A stretch of DNA of 64,000 nt, taken from NCBI RefSeq assembly GCF_021018895.1, contig NC_079375.1:13114732-13178731 (forward strand). Reading direction: 5' to 3'. Below the pieces are notes generated by a model. That model made no database searches. It was given only the letters and a program-made list of their open reading frames with translations, and had not been told where the DNA came from. Shown here piece by piece: positions 1 through 12,300 of this stretch; positions within the stretch are counted from its first letter, which is position 1; each line of letters starts with the position of its first letter. Both the position numbers and the translations under genes were made by a program. This stretch comes from Seriola aureovittata (Eukaryota > Chordata > Actinopteri > Carangiformes > Carangidae).

Positions 1-239
1 ATAAAGATTTCCATGCAGCACTTTCAGAAAATGCTGACATCATGCAATACAAACACTGCATGTGCAGATAATCCATGAATTATTATATTTGATGACATAA
101 TAAGCAAAAACTTTTGCTTTTTAGTTGAGAAACATTAATTAAAAATATACAAATAACTAAACCTGCAAACAATTACCAGTGCTGAGCATTTCTACCATTT
201 TTGTCACGTTCAAAATCTCTAAATGTTTTGCTGCACTGC
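1..239. other. Anonymous AT-rich sequence
   Basis: No open frame, splice-bounded exon, simple repeat or recognisable mobile element is visible here. It may be flank of the repeat that starts near 240. Confidence 0.5.
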
Positions 240-636
240 TACTCTTGAGGCTGGCTCCAAAACCGAGTCAATCCCCACAGACTCCCATGTTAAAACGCAT
301 GACTTTACTGCAGAAATAAACATGAGGGGGGGGATTTTTATATAACTCACCTGTTTCAATTTTAATAAGGCTTAAAGTTCTGCATAATTGAGGGCGCGCC
401 ACTTTGAGTGACAGGTGGTAGCGTATGCTTGCCACAAGGCACCATGCAGCGAAGTCTCAGTTCCACACACACACCCCTCCTCTTTGCCAATTTTTGCATT
501 AGCCGGGAGTTCAGCGGAGTTGTGTACCAGCAAGATGGCGACGGCAGAGCAGCCCATTTTGAGCTTCAAAACTGCTCTTCTGAAACCTATGGGTGACATC
601 ACGGAGGCTACGTCCATCTTTATTCACAGTCTATGG
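240..636 (+). repeat. Teleost interspersed repeat, non-autonomous
   Basis: The segment matches, from memory, a repeat family common in teleost genomes. Recognisable blocks in order are GGCTGGCTCCAAAACCGAGT (250-269), an AACTCACCTGTTT-type block (344-356), CCACTTTGAGTGACAGG (400-416), CAAGATGGCGAC (531-542), AAACCTATGGGTGACATCAC (583-602) and the terminal GGCTACGTCCATCTTTATTC / ACAGTCTATGG (606-636). It carries no coding capacity; the open frames on both strands at 372-726 are by-products. The CAAGATGGCG core resembles a YY1 site. The boundaries are approximate and I do not assign a superfamily. Confidence 0.72.
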
Positions 637-3600
637 TTGAAAGGAACCCAAATTATTGATGTTCTGTCCCACTCTGAGAGTGACGTGCAGCTGATACACA
701 ACTTTGTGACACCTGTGTTAAACTGAGCTGTGCAACACTCTGGGTCTGTGGCTGAGAAACAATCCAGTCAAGTGGCACAGGTGACGCTTAGGTCCTTAGT
801 AATGAATCACTCTGTATGGACCCCTGCAGCCACCAGGATATTGGCTCTAAACAGACTGTTATTGCAGGGAATACAATCAAGAGATAGCAGCACATATTGT
901 GTCCCCCTTTCTTTCGAGAGAGAAAAAAACCCTGCTCCTGCAAATGGAAGTGAACAGGTTGTGCACGCTCAAATAAACTGCACTAGACAGCCAATAAAAT
1001 CATAGCAGATCATACTCAGTCCTCATACAGGACCATGTGAGAAGACCTCCTCACACCTATGCCTCGTCCCGGTCTCTTTATCAGTCGGCAAACAAGTGAA
1101 ACCGAGCGCCTGCCCCTCGCTCTATGGAATTCCAGCCATTCCCCTCACGTCCCATTTTCCTGCCTGCTAATGTAATCGGAGGGAAACAGAGTCAGCTTCC
1201 CAACGCCACAACCTCCAGATAAGACCCATTTATCACATGTCGTTCCTCTGTGGCTCGCTCCGCTCCGGCCTGACCAGATTGAGGCCCAGACCCTGTCAAA
1301 TCACGGAACCTTGCCTCCAGAGGGATAGGGTGTATTGGTGTCTGGCTGAGGTCTGGCTTTTGGCTCATACGAAATGGAAGGAATGATAGTAAGACACATC
1401 TCAGTCAAGAGCCGAGCTCTTATTTTGAAAATGTGAAAGCGACGTTGGCGCGCTAGCTGTCATTCATTTTGTCGTTCACTGGACATTAATGCAAAAGGAA
1501 TATTCAGGTGTCAAGTTAGGTTTTCATCTTATGAACCTTGTGAGAAAAATGTCAGTAAAAAATGTTTATAAAGTTTTTTAAAATTTATGGCGTTGACACA
1601 TTACACGGTAAAACTTTTTCCTCAGACTTATAATGACTCATGTACATGCTAATATAGGGTTGTTCAGCATTCAGACATTAAGTAAGTGCTTCTCTGAAAG
1701 GACCAGTGTCTCGCCTTTAATCTCATCAGAGTTGTATGTTGATTACAAATGATGGGATTTTCCTGTGAATTTGTCAAATCTGTCAGGGGAAAACATGATG
1801 AAATTTGCTTCAAGATCAATCTGTCCTCTCCACTTGCTGATGTGTGGCGAGGTGCCAGACGTCTCTCACTCAGCAGGCACATACACGTGCAAGCACTCGC
1901 ACGCACACGCACTCCGTCATAGAAGCCCCATACACATGAACACAACCGCACATCGCATGGCAAGGTCAAAAACAGGAGGTTTAGGTCAGAGTCGTCTGCG
2001 CCTGCTTTCTAACACGCTTTATTGAATCAAACAGGGTTCAGTGTCGTTAAATGTTGTGGCAAGCCCTAATCCTCTCACCTCTTTGCTTCCAAGACAGGAG
2101 AGCTTTAGTCTGCTTGCTGTCTGTAAAGGCAGACTACATTAGTGCTGGTCTTGGCTGAAAAGACTGCTTGTATTTCAGAAGTCAGGCCTGGGTCTTTTCC
2201 CTCAATGCATGGAAATTCTTAAAACACTGGCGTGACTTCAGGAAAACATTACCTGTGGCAGTGTTTGTGGTGAAGAGGGCACTGTGTGCCAGCCTTCAGT
2301 GGCCATTGGGCCTACAGGGAAGCCTGACAGAGTTACCTACTTAGGCTTTCCATGAGCGCCCACACCAGGCACACGACTTGGCCAGCAGGAGATCCAAATT
2401 GCCTGTGGCGGTTCTGCTGGAAATAGAACCTACAGTACTGCAGTCTTCTGAAATGCCTGTCATGTCTACAAAGACCAGAATGCGACCCCTGGATGGAATA
2501 ATAACCACACACGTGACACTAAACATGTCAATCATTAGGGTCTATGACTTCAGCATGATTTTTGGCACTGTGTGTGCCAGAGAGGATATAGCCTCAAGTC
2601 TCAATCACGAGGTTCAGTGAAAGTGTGTTCATGATTAAGGCCGAAAATAGTGTGAAAATCCAACAAAGTAACGGCTGCATTCCATCTGCTTAAAGGAAAG
2701 CTATGGTTAACATTGCTGTTTTTGTACCGTAGTTTGGACCATTGTTTGTCTATGATAAGATTGCACTGAACTGAGTAATAGTTTATAAAAAGGTATGTTT
2801 AATTTGGTGCCTCCAATGTTATAAAAACTGATAGAACTGATGGTTGAAACCAGTTGAAAAATTAGAGTTGTTTAATACGTTAGTTTTTCTTTAAGAATAA
2901 ACTTGAGGTTTAAAGTGAAATGACATAATGTTTACAGCATCCTCTGTGGCCACAAGTGGTAATGGCACATTGAAATTGGAATTCTCTTCAGTCAGTTGCC
3001 AGTTGGTCTTTCGATATCATCGAGCAACTCTGAGTGTTTGATCCACCAGAAGCGACTGGTCACACTGTACCGAGTAAGTGGCCGTTTCAAACCGAAACAA
3101 CTCAAAAGGCTTTCTTAGTGGGTGTGTGTTGTTTCAGATGCTGGTGTATACTGGTGAGATTCTTGAGTGACAGATGCCAAAGCACTATAAAATCATTTTA
3201 TAGTATTATGATATTATAAGACAGGATTTACAACTTTGGAAGGTTTTCACATCAGCAATTATTTCATCTTTCGTTGTGACATTTGTGAGTTAAACAGGAG
3301 AGATCCAAAATTCATTAGGCAAGGGGGTTTGTAAGTACTTGGTAAACAATGTGGTGCCTCGCCAGATGGTGCTGGATCGCAGTCTGGCAAAAGTTGAGCC
3401 ATGTTCAACTTTTTTTTGCCTGATAACTCTGCGTTTGTTTTGCTGCATTTTCCCTTGGTAAAAGAGCGATTGTGTAAGTTGATCCTTCCCAACGCAGTCT
3501 CGCAAACAAATTACAGAACAGCTGATTTCACGTAAGCTGCAGCTTCTCTGTGAGGCAGACAATCGCGCGCCTGTGATGTTAAAGGCCAAAGAACCGCCTA

Positions 3601-4114
3601 GTCCCAACGTAATTGTCTGGGTCATCCTCAAGACAGCAGAAGGGTGGAGGACTATCTGTCTGATGACTGGAACTGTGATTTGGCACTGGAGTCAAGGGAG
3701 TGTCCCCACTCAATCACTGTCGACCACCTGACCCCCCGCCCCGCAACCACCCACTCCCCCTCTTCCACTGTCTTACTGTCCGGCCCTGGCAGTGGAACAC
3801 AGGATATTCTCAGCAGGAGCCTCGCTGTTCTATTCGCAGATTTGTGTTCCCCTGTAATTACGTCCCCTCGACACACATCGCACACATGGTGTGGTTTATG
3901 ATGAATTGATGAAGGTGATCCACAAAAAAAAAAAATCTTTTTTAAAATTAGCTACCACTTAGCATGCGACAGTGTAATGCTGAAAGAAGGAGTGTCTTTG
4001 TGACATGTTGCAGTAGCCTGATGAGACTTGGCCTGTGGTATCCGGGTGGAGTGCAGTGGCAAGTGGTGGATGGAGAGGCCTGTGTTTCATCTCTGAGGCA
4101 AAGAGAATAAGAGC
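637..4114. other. Anonymous non-coding stretch
   Basis: Mixed sequence with no recognised gene. It has short open frames on both strands (largest 113 codons, minus strand 3290-3631) with no domain or signal I recognise. A C-rich segment lies at 3727-3770 and an A-run at 3925-3936. The GC-richer part at 1020-1330, with GATAAG and GATTGAG words, could be a conserved non-coding element, but that cannot be judged from one sequence. Confidence 0.5.
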
Positions 4115-4136
4115 GAGAGAGAGAGAGAGAGAGAGA
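4115..4136 (+). repeat. (GA)11 microsatellite
   Basis: An uninterrupted GA dinucleotide tract lies within a purine-rich stretch running from about 4096 to 4175. Confidence 0.95.
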
Positions 4137-4741
4137 AAAAGAGGGAGATAGACAGTGGTGGAGAAAGGGAGTTAGGAATTAGAGTGAGAGAGGCCAGGGA
4201 GGTGAGGGAGCGCAGCTGACAGGAGCTTCCTCTGGGTCCGGTGCCTGTTTTCCAAAGGAAGTGCAGGAGGCCTAATCTGTGGCCCCCAGAGGACGGAGAC
4301 CTGGTGGCCCCCGCTTATTGTCCACTTTATCATCTCCTGCTTTTGATGGGCCTTTTTCTCCATATGGACAGGGACTTATCATGAAAAAGAGCCACAGGAG
4401 ACGGAGAGGGCTGTTTTGAGTAACTTAGAAGGAAGCTTACGCGTGTCATCAAGTGGATTTCGTGAACATCAGAGGATATTAATTTTTAAAACATGCACGA
4501 GAAAACTCTCACATGACACCAATGCAGGCAGATTCATGTCAAGATTGGTGGAGTAATCCTCCCCAGAAATGATGTCTGCACAATCTTTTCCCATCTTGTG
4601 TGGTGTCTGAGAGGAAAAGTCAATCAGGGAAAACACTGTGGCTTGTGGGGTCAGGAAGTTGATGCAACCACTAGAGCCACAGTTTGTCAGGCTGTCACTT
4701 CATAATGAACAGCTGAGGAAGTCTCACACAACCGCATGCAC

Positions 4742-4760
4742 GCACACACACTCATACACA

Positions 4761-4792
<32 letters not shown>
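4742..4792 (+). repeat. (CA)n microsatellite
   Basis: Pure (CA)15 occupies 4763-4792. Imperfect CA with T and TA interruptions precedes it from 4742. Confidence 0.95.
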
Positions 4793-4794
<2 letters not shown>

Positions 4795-5224
4795 TACCCT
4801 CCAGATTCACATGATCAAATGCACGATAAACACAGAAAGGTAAACATTTTAAAACCAACAGTGGATCCTTCCTCTCCTTTCTACTTCTTCACGTTCTGTC
4901 CTCCTTTACTCTCTTGGCTTCCACTCCCATGAGGTATTTGCTTTTGTAAGACAGTAGAGATATTAACTAGGTGTAGTGTTTCTGCATTTCACTTTGACCA
5001 ATAACTAATACGTGCACTATGAGGCATTGCATCAGATTCCCTACATCCTTCCACTCCTCCTACTCCTCATGCTATTTTGGAGCTGTTACACACCCTCCCC
5101 CCTTTGTTCCCACTGATTAGGGGGTCTGCTGCAGGGAGTGGGCCCTGCAGCAGGGATGTCCGATGACCGGGACCCTTCCTCTGAGGGTTGCCAAGACACT
5201 CAGGTGTTTGCATGGACACACATG

Positions 5225-5228
<4 letters not shown>

Positions 5229-5260
<32 letters not shown>
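5229..5260 (+). repeat. (CA)16 microsatellite
   Basis: An uninterrupted CA tract. The open frames on the minus strand here encode poly-Val-Cys or Cys-Val runs and are translations of the repeat. Confidence 0.95.
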
Positions 5261-5263
<3 letters not shown>

Positions 5264-6038
5264 AAACACATTTCCTCCTCCTCATATCCCCACCTGCAAC
5301 TGTAGTCGTCGTCTGCTGCTGGAGCTATTATTGTCATCATCATCGCCATCACGACTATTATGACTAATGTTAAACTAACCACCATCTGTTGGGTGCTGTC
5401 ACCACTGCAGTTGCTTCCCAAAGAAATGATGGGTGATTTTTAAGGAATGAAAAGACAACTGTTCCTTCTATTACTCAACTGCGGTTGAAAACACTGGAAG
5501 GAGAAGCCGTGTGGATGGATTTTGGTATACCGTCATACGGCAGTCTGCTATATATTTGCTGTCACTGACTTACCTGACATGGGTTAAATCCTCTTTTTCG
5601 GATTGTGAAGCACAGGTCATCTAATGTATGATGCGTTTCCATTTTTCTGGGCTTTCTAGATGCTCCTGAAATCCTGAAAGGGTGCGGGGGTCGGCCTACC
5701 CAGCTTCACCAGAGCTCCCTTGAATTGAAACCAGTTGGAGCAGTAAACATTTCCCTGCTGTTATGTCATCCCATACTTGCTTGCGTCTACCTCCCATGGC
5801 GAGAATATGTGTTGGACTTTTAGAAGGACATGCTACCTGATTGTTGATCCTTTACAAATTAGTAACTTTCTTTTATAGTTAAGGATGAATTACGGCAGCA
5901 CATGTAGCAACTCTAACCATTGTGCTCTACATTCAAAACAACTGTGGTATAACTGAATCCCAAGAAAATATTAGAAAAGATGAAAGTCAAGAAACAACAG
6001 GGAAACACTGCAAAGATACATTATTGGTAGGTTACAAT

Positions 6039-6056
6039 CGGTACAGTAGATTATTA
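6039..6056. repeat. Target-site duplication, left copy (SINE)
   Basis: The 18-bp CGGTACAGTAGATTATTA is repeated exactly at 6264-6281 on the far side of the SINE. The bases at the SINE junction could extend or shorten it by one. Confidence 0.9.
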
Positions 6057-6263
6057 TTTTTTTTTTTAAGTATATTTTTTGGGCTTTTTATACCTTTATT
6101 TGATAGTATAGTGGAGACAGACAGGAAACAGGGAGGCAGAGAGGGGGAATGACATGCAGCGAAAGGCCGTCCGATGCGGGATTCGAACCGGGGCCAACTG
6201 CAGCGAGGACTGTAGCCTCTACACATGGGGCGCCTGCTTAGACCACTACGCTACACGGCGCCC
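6057..6263 (-). mobile_element. tRNA-derived SINE, minus strand, near full length
   Basis: Read on the minus strand, the element starts with GGGCGCCGTGTAGCG and contains an RNA polymerase III A box, TAGCGTAGTGGTC (6253-6241), and a B box, GGTTCGAATCC (6189-6179). It continues through a pyrimidine-rich body and ends with an AATAAAGG-type tail and an 11-base A run (T at 6057-6067). The tRNA-like head, the T/C-rich middle and the AAATAAAGG tail match a SINE family widespread in percomorph fishes. SINEs are copied by a partner LINE's reverse transcriptase. An exact 18-bp duplication flanks it (6039-6056, 6264-6281), showing target-primed insertion and suggesting a fairly recent event. It encodes no protein; the minus-strand open frame 6032-6226 is incidental. 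Confidence 0.92.
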
Positions 6264-6281
6264 CGGTACAGTAGATTATTA
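6264..6281. repeat. Target-site duplication, right copy (SINE)
   Basis: Exact copy of 6039-6056, abutting the 5' (tRNA-like) end of the minus-strand SINE. Confidence 0.9.
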
Positions 6282-8256
6282 AGCATTTCTGAAGCTGAAG
6301 ACTAAAGTAAATATTGAATCTGATAAATGTGAAAAATAATAGCTGCGTAAAATTTGCTGTAAGACAATGGAGATCATATGATGAAATCCCGTCTTCCGTC
6401 AGTTCTATTGTGGTCTGCGTTTTTCTGCGTTAGATTTGCAAATGACCTCATTCACCTTTCTCTCCTTTCGCAGTTGTTCATTTCACAGAGGAGTGGCGCT
6501 GCATATACAACAGATTTAATGCAGCATTAACTGAAATAGACGGTTTTGATCTGGTCGGAAACCTGGGATAATCAGATAGTGACAGATCAGATAGCACAGG
6601 CATGCTCGAATCATAGTTTATACCATAACTACCCAAACAAAAAAAGCATATATTATTTGACAATCATTGCCTGTCAAAGTATGTTTTTCTATAAGCTTTC
6701 AAACCTTCCAGGGGTTATGTCAGGACGAATAATGTTTTAATTACATTGTCATTCATAGAACTACAACACTGGGACTGATCAGTTCTATCCTGCAATACAT
6801 GAACAATTCTTCTTAGTACGCTGATTTATTGTCTGGCTTTTAGCATTAGGTTACATGTGCATTTTTAAGACTCCTCTAGCTGGATAATGGGTTATCAACC
6901 AACTTCCAGAGTTTTAGCTTTGGTATTAGCTTTCGCTAGCTAGCTACAGTTGATAAATTCGGCTAGCGACAGTTGTTATCTCAGCTGACAAAATCAACAA
7001 CTGTCGGCTTCGAAAGAGAGAATCCTGCTTGTGTTTAGTTCTGTGTGACCTTTTTGTTAAAAAAAAAAGAAAAATGTCTGATTTCGAGCGGTAAATCTGC
7101 CACATTCATCACTGTAAACTGATTATATGCTGCGTGAGAGCAGAGAACTTGACATAGGCATAGCAGCAGTAACTAAGCAGTGGGGGATTAGAGAACAGTC
7201 AATTCCACTTTGTTTACAAGTATTGTTTTCAATCCTTCCCTAAGAGCACCCTCAAGGCCTCGCACAATCTCCTGTATAAGCACTATAACTGTCTCCCTCT
7301 TTCTCTCCCCCCTTCTATCTCTGTCTCACATGCACTCACATTCCTGCAATCAATGTCTGGCCTTTTCTCGCTCTCTGAAGTTATGCATCAGGCAGAATAG
7401 AGAGCTGACCTCAGCCCCTTTCAAAAGGAGCCTCTAATCCAGCACTCTTAACTCGATTACAGAGTGTCAGGGGGATCAGAGGGACTCTCTCACCTGTCAT
7501 CTATCACAACGACGGGACACAACGCTGAGCCATGAAATCCTGCCAGCCGCAGTGGGGAAGGAGAGCGGGGGAGACAGCGAATGACAGAGCGACGTTTAAG
7601 GGAGTGTTAAGTGGTGTTTCATACCTTTCTATGTGAGTGAGCAATTACAAGCGTTCAACCTGTACGGTGTTTATCTGCGGTGTCGCATGTCTCTTTGCTC
7701 TTTTCTGTGCTGATTCTCCTCATGTAAAACAATGCAAACAGCATCCATCTTATTCTCTGACAGGGTGAACTCCCACTGAAATTTTCTTTGTCCTATGAAT
7801 ATTTGTTTTAATCTTACATTCAGATAGGCTCTTTCATATGTTTTGAGAGGAATGCCACAATTATCTTTTTTAATCAACATAAAGAGGAAATGATGTATAA
7901 AAATATAGAAAATTGCAAAATATTCACTGACAACCAATTTAATTTGTTGTCCCTATAATATTCACTATTTTAATACATTGCCAACACTATTCACAATTGA
8001 AGTATTATTAACTTTTTTTTTTGGTTTATTGTTTTGGTTGTGTTTAGCCACTTAAACTTCTAAATACAGAAAAAGTGAATAGTGACTTAAAGCACAAGAC
8101 AGGGGAAGATTACCTTTGAACATACAATAAATCATCAAAATCACAATATTTTTTATAACCTTTATAACCTATAACAAAAGTGCTCTCTTTCTTTGCCTAA
8201 ACCGAGAGAACAAGACTAAAGATGCAAACTCAGATGAAAATGTAGGCATACATAAT
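6282..8256. other. Anonymous non-coding stretch
   Basis: AT-rich sequence without a recognisable gene or mobile element. It contains a short inverted repeat at 6967-7006, listed separately, and an A-run at 7060-7072. The open frames reach at most 88 codons and show no recognisable domain. Confidence 0.5.
6967..7006. repeat. Short inverted repeat (stem-loop)
   Basis: The arms CGACAGTTGTT (6967-6977) and AACAACTGTCG (6996-7006) are exact reverse complements separated by 18 bases. No function is evident. Confidence 0.7.
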
Positions 8257-8287
8257 TTTCTTTCTTTCTTTCTTTTTTTTTTTTTTT
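8257..8287 (+). repeat. (TTTC)n plus T-run
   Basis: Four TTTC units are followed by about 15 T. The minus strand of this tract reads as a poly-A tail, but no retrotransposon body was recognised next to it. Confidence 0.85.
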
Positions 8288-8458
8288 ACAGTGTACCATG
8301 CTCCTTTTAAGGTGGCACTCTCCCATAATGACCTTATCATTTCAGTCGTCGTCTCCTGGTATCTTAATGGATGGTTGTGTTTCTTTGCGGACCTGTAGAA
8401 GAGAACAAGTGACACCAATGGAGCCTGTGATGTCGATGTTCCAATCCTGCTAACTCAC

Positions 8459-8461
<3 letters not shown>

Positions 8462-8535
<74 letters not shown>
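8462..8535 (+). repeat. (CT)37 microsatellite
   Basis: An uninterrupted CT tract of 74 bases. It is a pure polypyrimidine/polypurine mirror repeat, so it could form triplex (H-DNA) structure under supercoiling. The Arg-Glu runs of the minus-strand open frame 8455-8787 are translations of this repeat. Confidence 0.97.
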
Positions 8536-8538
<3 letters not shown>

Positions 8539-8707
8539 TTTCACTCGCTCTCTTGCCTGGCATGTTGTGTGAAGGCAGGAAGGAGAGGGATTCACCGGTG
8601 GCTCATTAAAAGCCATTAAGGAGCAGCACACAGACAGGATGTGGGTAGTGAATAGAGGAAAGCAGTGCAGGGCTGAGGACACTGTTACTCTCTCAAACTC
8701 ACCCCCC

Positions 8708-8788
8708 ACACCCACACCCACACACACACACACACACACACCTCTACTCTCCCCTCCATCACACACACACACCACACACACATACACA
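8708..8788 (+). repeat. Compound CA-rich microsatellite
   Basis: CCCACA units lead into (CA)11 (8719-8740), then a short unique spacer, then a second CA-rich stretch at about 8760-8788. Confidence 0.9.
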
Positions 8789-9304
8789 GTAACACACTGT
8801 TATCTTCTCCACACAGCACTTCCTATGGCCCCACACATATTCCAACTAGCGCCTGCTCTTAGCTCTGCCAACTCATGTCTCACACCCCTCTGACCCGAGT
8901 GTGTGACGAGCGGGCCCGCCGATAACACGCTTTTCACTCCGCTGCTCTCACTATCTCTTTGTCTGACACCTTATCTCTCGTTCGCTCCCTTTGTTTGTAC
9001 ATCTCTTTGACCTTTCTCACCTCGGACTCTCCGTGTCGTTTGATAGTTGCCATCTTTTTGGCACAATGCGTACGGCGGTGGACCGGAAAAAGCCTCTATA
9101 AAAGCAAAAGCTCCAGTACACAGGTCGGCGTACAGTCTGGGGCCTGTGGGTCACAGAGCGATTTAAAAAAAGAGGTCTGTTGAGTTGGGATCGTGGCCCT
9201 GTGGCGTCAAACAGAAGCTCCACCTGAATGTGACCTGAGGCCTGGGAGGGTAGAGACAGGCATTAAGTCCTCACTGGGAGTGATGGATAAATCAAGAGGG
9301 TTGT

Positions 9305-9311
<7 letters not shown>

Positions 9312-9337
<26 letters not shown>
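9312..9337 (+). repeat. A26 homopolymer
   Basis: Twenty-six consecutive A. It could be the tail of an old retrotransposed insert, but no recognisable body precedes it. Confidence 0.9.
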
Positions 9338-9341
<4 letters not shown>

Positions 9342-12300
9342 CTGGTGAAACGTGTGATGCTTCAGTAATTTTCCATGGGCATGACCTTATTAAGACGGCT
9401 CTGGTGTTTTCATATGCAGCAACAAATCAAATTAATGTACAATCCCAACCTTTATCTTTAAGGACCTGATAACCTCTCTTAATCTACTCTGCTTCTCGCT
9501 TTACCCAGTGGAATCCTATGAGTACACTGTTAGACTGTATTGTATTATATCTGCCAAAATGAGAGTGATGCCAAAATTACACAAGTGTGATGTGGAAACT
9601 TGAAACCCCCCCTGACAAGGACACACACTGAGGATGGACCTTTTGCACTGAAGTAGGAGACCTATTGTGTCCAGCAGTTAAAATCTGGAAACAAAAAAAA
9701 ATATTTGCAAATTTATACATTCTGTTGTTTACAATGAGGAGTTATGAGTAAATGTGCTTTTAAAAATTGTTAAGTAATGAAATTTTTTACAGTACAAATG
9801 TGGTTATATTACCAGGGCAAGAGTGTGGGTTTAGTCAAACTTCCTCACGGTTTCCTCCTTGATTTCAAGATTTGCCCTTTACATTGTGTCTTACACATAA
9901 TTGTTTTGGTTTGGTGAAAATAGGAAGGCTCACCTCTCCTGCATTTGCCTCCTTTTGCTCTTTCTGCATGCATGTTCCCTCTCTGCAACAACACACTTAC
10001 TTATTTACTACATCCTGGACTTTTAATATGCATGTTTTTGTTATCATGTTAAAACATAAACAGTGAGCTTAGGCTGAAACGTGAGGTTCTGGAGGGTCCT
10101 ACACTGCAATCAAGGAATATGTCTTTATTATGTTATGTTTAACCCACATGGACTATGTCACTTATATAATGAAACACTTTCTATTGTCTTCACCTTCCAC
10201 GTCATTCTTTGTCAACCACATTATTGCGTTGGCTCATTGACATGCTGCACAACTCAACTCAACTCAGCTCCTCCAAATAATTACAAACTGGGAGAGCTCC
10301 AAGTCACTTGACACCGTTGACCCTGTTAGTATTTGGAAACTTCCCTCCAAGACTGAGTTAAGAGTTACACTGGCACTGTTTACACAGAAGAAAAAAGCTG
10401 GCTGTGGTTAGTAGTGGAATGGCTGAATTGTCCCTTGCCAGAAGACAAATATAAATATAGCAATGTCATTATCTGCAGCAGTTAACCAGGATCATTTTTC
10501 TCTCCCGCTTGCACGTGCTGCTTCCAGGTGTTGCCATAGTGAGTAATCCTGTTTTCTCAGCTACGCTGCTTTCGCTGACAGAAGTTCCACATAGGAGTTT
10601 GCAGGGTTTAGGAAAATCAAATGGAGGGCAATCACTGTGTTTTGATAAGCCAAACTCTGTGAGGCCCTGATGGTTGTTTGGAGCTGATTGCCCTGGACTA
10701 AGAGCTAATCTTATGTTCACACATACTGTACTTCAGGGCAGGTGTGTAAGGTGCAATATGCAGTTCTGCTCATCTGACAACTTCCAAAATAAAATATGGG
10801 ATGTTTGCTGTTAAGTTAAAAATGTTTCCCATGTGACCTCACACAGTATGTGAAATTTCAATTCAAATCAGATGAGTAGAATCTGCCTGTTTGGGGAAAT
10901 AAATTAAAAACACCATGATGATTCACACAGAGAATATCTTGATCCATTGCCTCCAAGAAGGTCAGTGTCCAGGCTTGGCTACACACCGGTGTCCCAGAAA
11001 CCGGTCGGAGGATTCAGAGCTCAAATATACTTCAAGAGTTCAGATGCTTGCTGCCACAGAAGACTGACCTTTGGTATTTCAGTTAAAGGACTCTAACCAC
11101 TTGGCTAACATGCTTATAATTCAAGTGATAAAAGATTGATTTCAGGTAGGGCTTGATGTGGACATGAGCTGCAGCAGTATACCAGATGCAATGAAAGCCT
11201 TGAGAATGGGATGACCATAACAGGATTTCAGCATGGAGAGACAATAAAGACCCTATCCACTGAGCATTTCTCACCACAGTTACCACAATCGTCTCAATAT
11301 GTGATAAGTTTGTCTCCTGTCATTGTCTCATTTCCTGGTCTTAAAATAAGAAACCATGTTTCCTTTTATCCTCTACTTATATGGCAACCGCTTACAAACG
11401 ACTGGACATGGATACTCATTCCAAAGCTATTTGTCCAATTACTAAATCAATGCAATATGTTGCCTCGTTGGTCTGTTTTCAATGTTTAGTGGTCTGGGAA
11501 ATGTTGTCACATGCTCAGACAACATTCCTAGCTACTACTGTATCAGCCCTCACTGGCACCAGAGCCGCAAGTTTTGCAAACTGTCCTTTATTGATGGGCA
11601 GCGAGGCCGGTTTCACTTAAATGGCGTGCCTCTACATCTTCTGTGCTGATGGTGGCCTGACTGCGCAATTTCTCCCTCCAGGGGAATACTTCAATCTGTT
11701 TGTGGTTTGCAGCTGGATGCAGGTGATGGAGCTGTGCTTGTAGCCTGGGAGACAGCTGTGTGAGTGGGGCTGGAGTACATGTGAGGCCAACAAGCTGTCC
11801 TCAGAAAAACCCAGTTAGGGAAGTGAAGAGTAGTAAGGAACAAAGGATGATATGGTATTGTTTACAATCTGCACAACGTATAAAAAGATGGTAAGATCAA
11901 ATCAAAATCAGCTGAACAGGTGATACCTTTTTAAAAAGGTGTGAAGCTTGCACTGTGAATATTCTCTGTAAAAACAGATGCGTTTTAAGTGGATAAAAAT
12001 GTAGAAAGTCGAGACTACAAATTGCCGTGAGGTCCTCAATTAAGCAAAATGGAGATCGGCCGTAACGTGTTTCCTGAGATGCTTTGATTCGGTCTGTTAA
12101 TTTGTAAGGAAATCCACTTGCTAATTGATTGGTGCATATTTTGAAACAAAGCTGCTGATTGGTTTACTCATGGCTTGATTGCTATTTATGTTAGAGTTTC
12201 AACGACTTCCTGTTGGGCTATCAAATCCCGGCAAAGCAGGGGTTCTCTCCAAACACTCATGTACACAGATTTGATCAGAAACAAGACAACTTTACTGCTA

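Noticed and set aside
5660..5824. Frame after a TTTCTAG acceptor-like site reading DAPEILKGCGG, similar to the protein-kinase APE motif
   Set aside because: Only about eight residues resemble a kinase activation segment. The sequence after it (RPTQLHQSS) lacks the DxWSxG motif, and no other kinase exon is present. Chance similarity is more likely.
8455..8787. 110-codon minus-strand frame with Arg-Glu and Val-Cys runs
   Set aside because: Pure translation of the CT and CA microsatellites.
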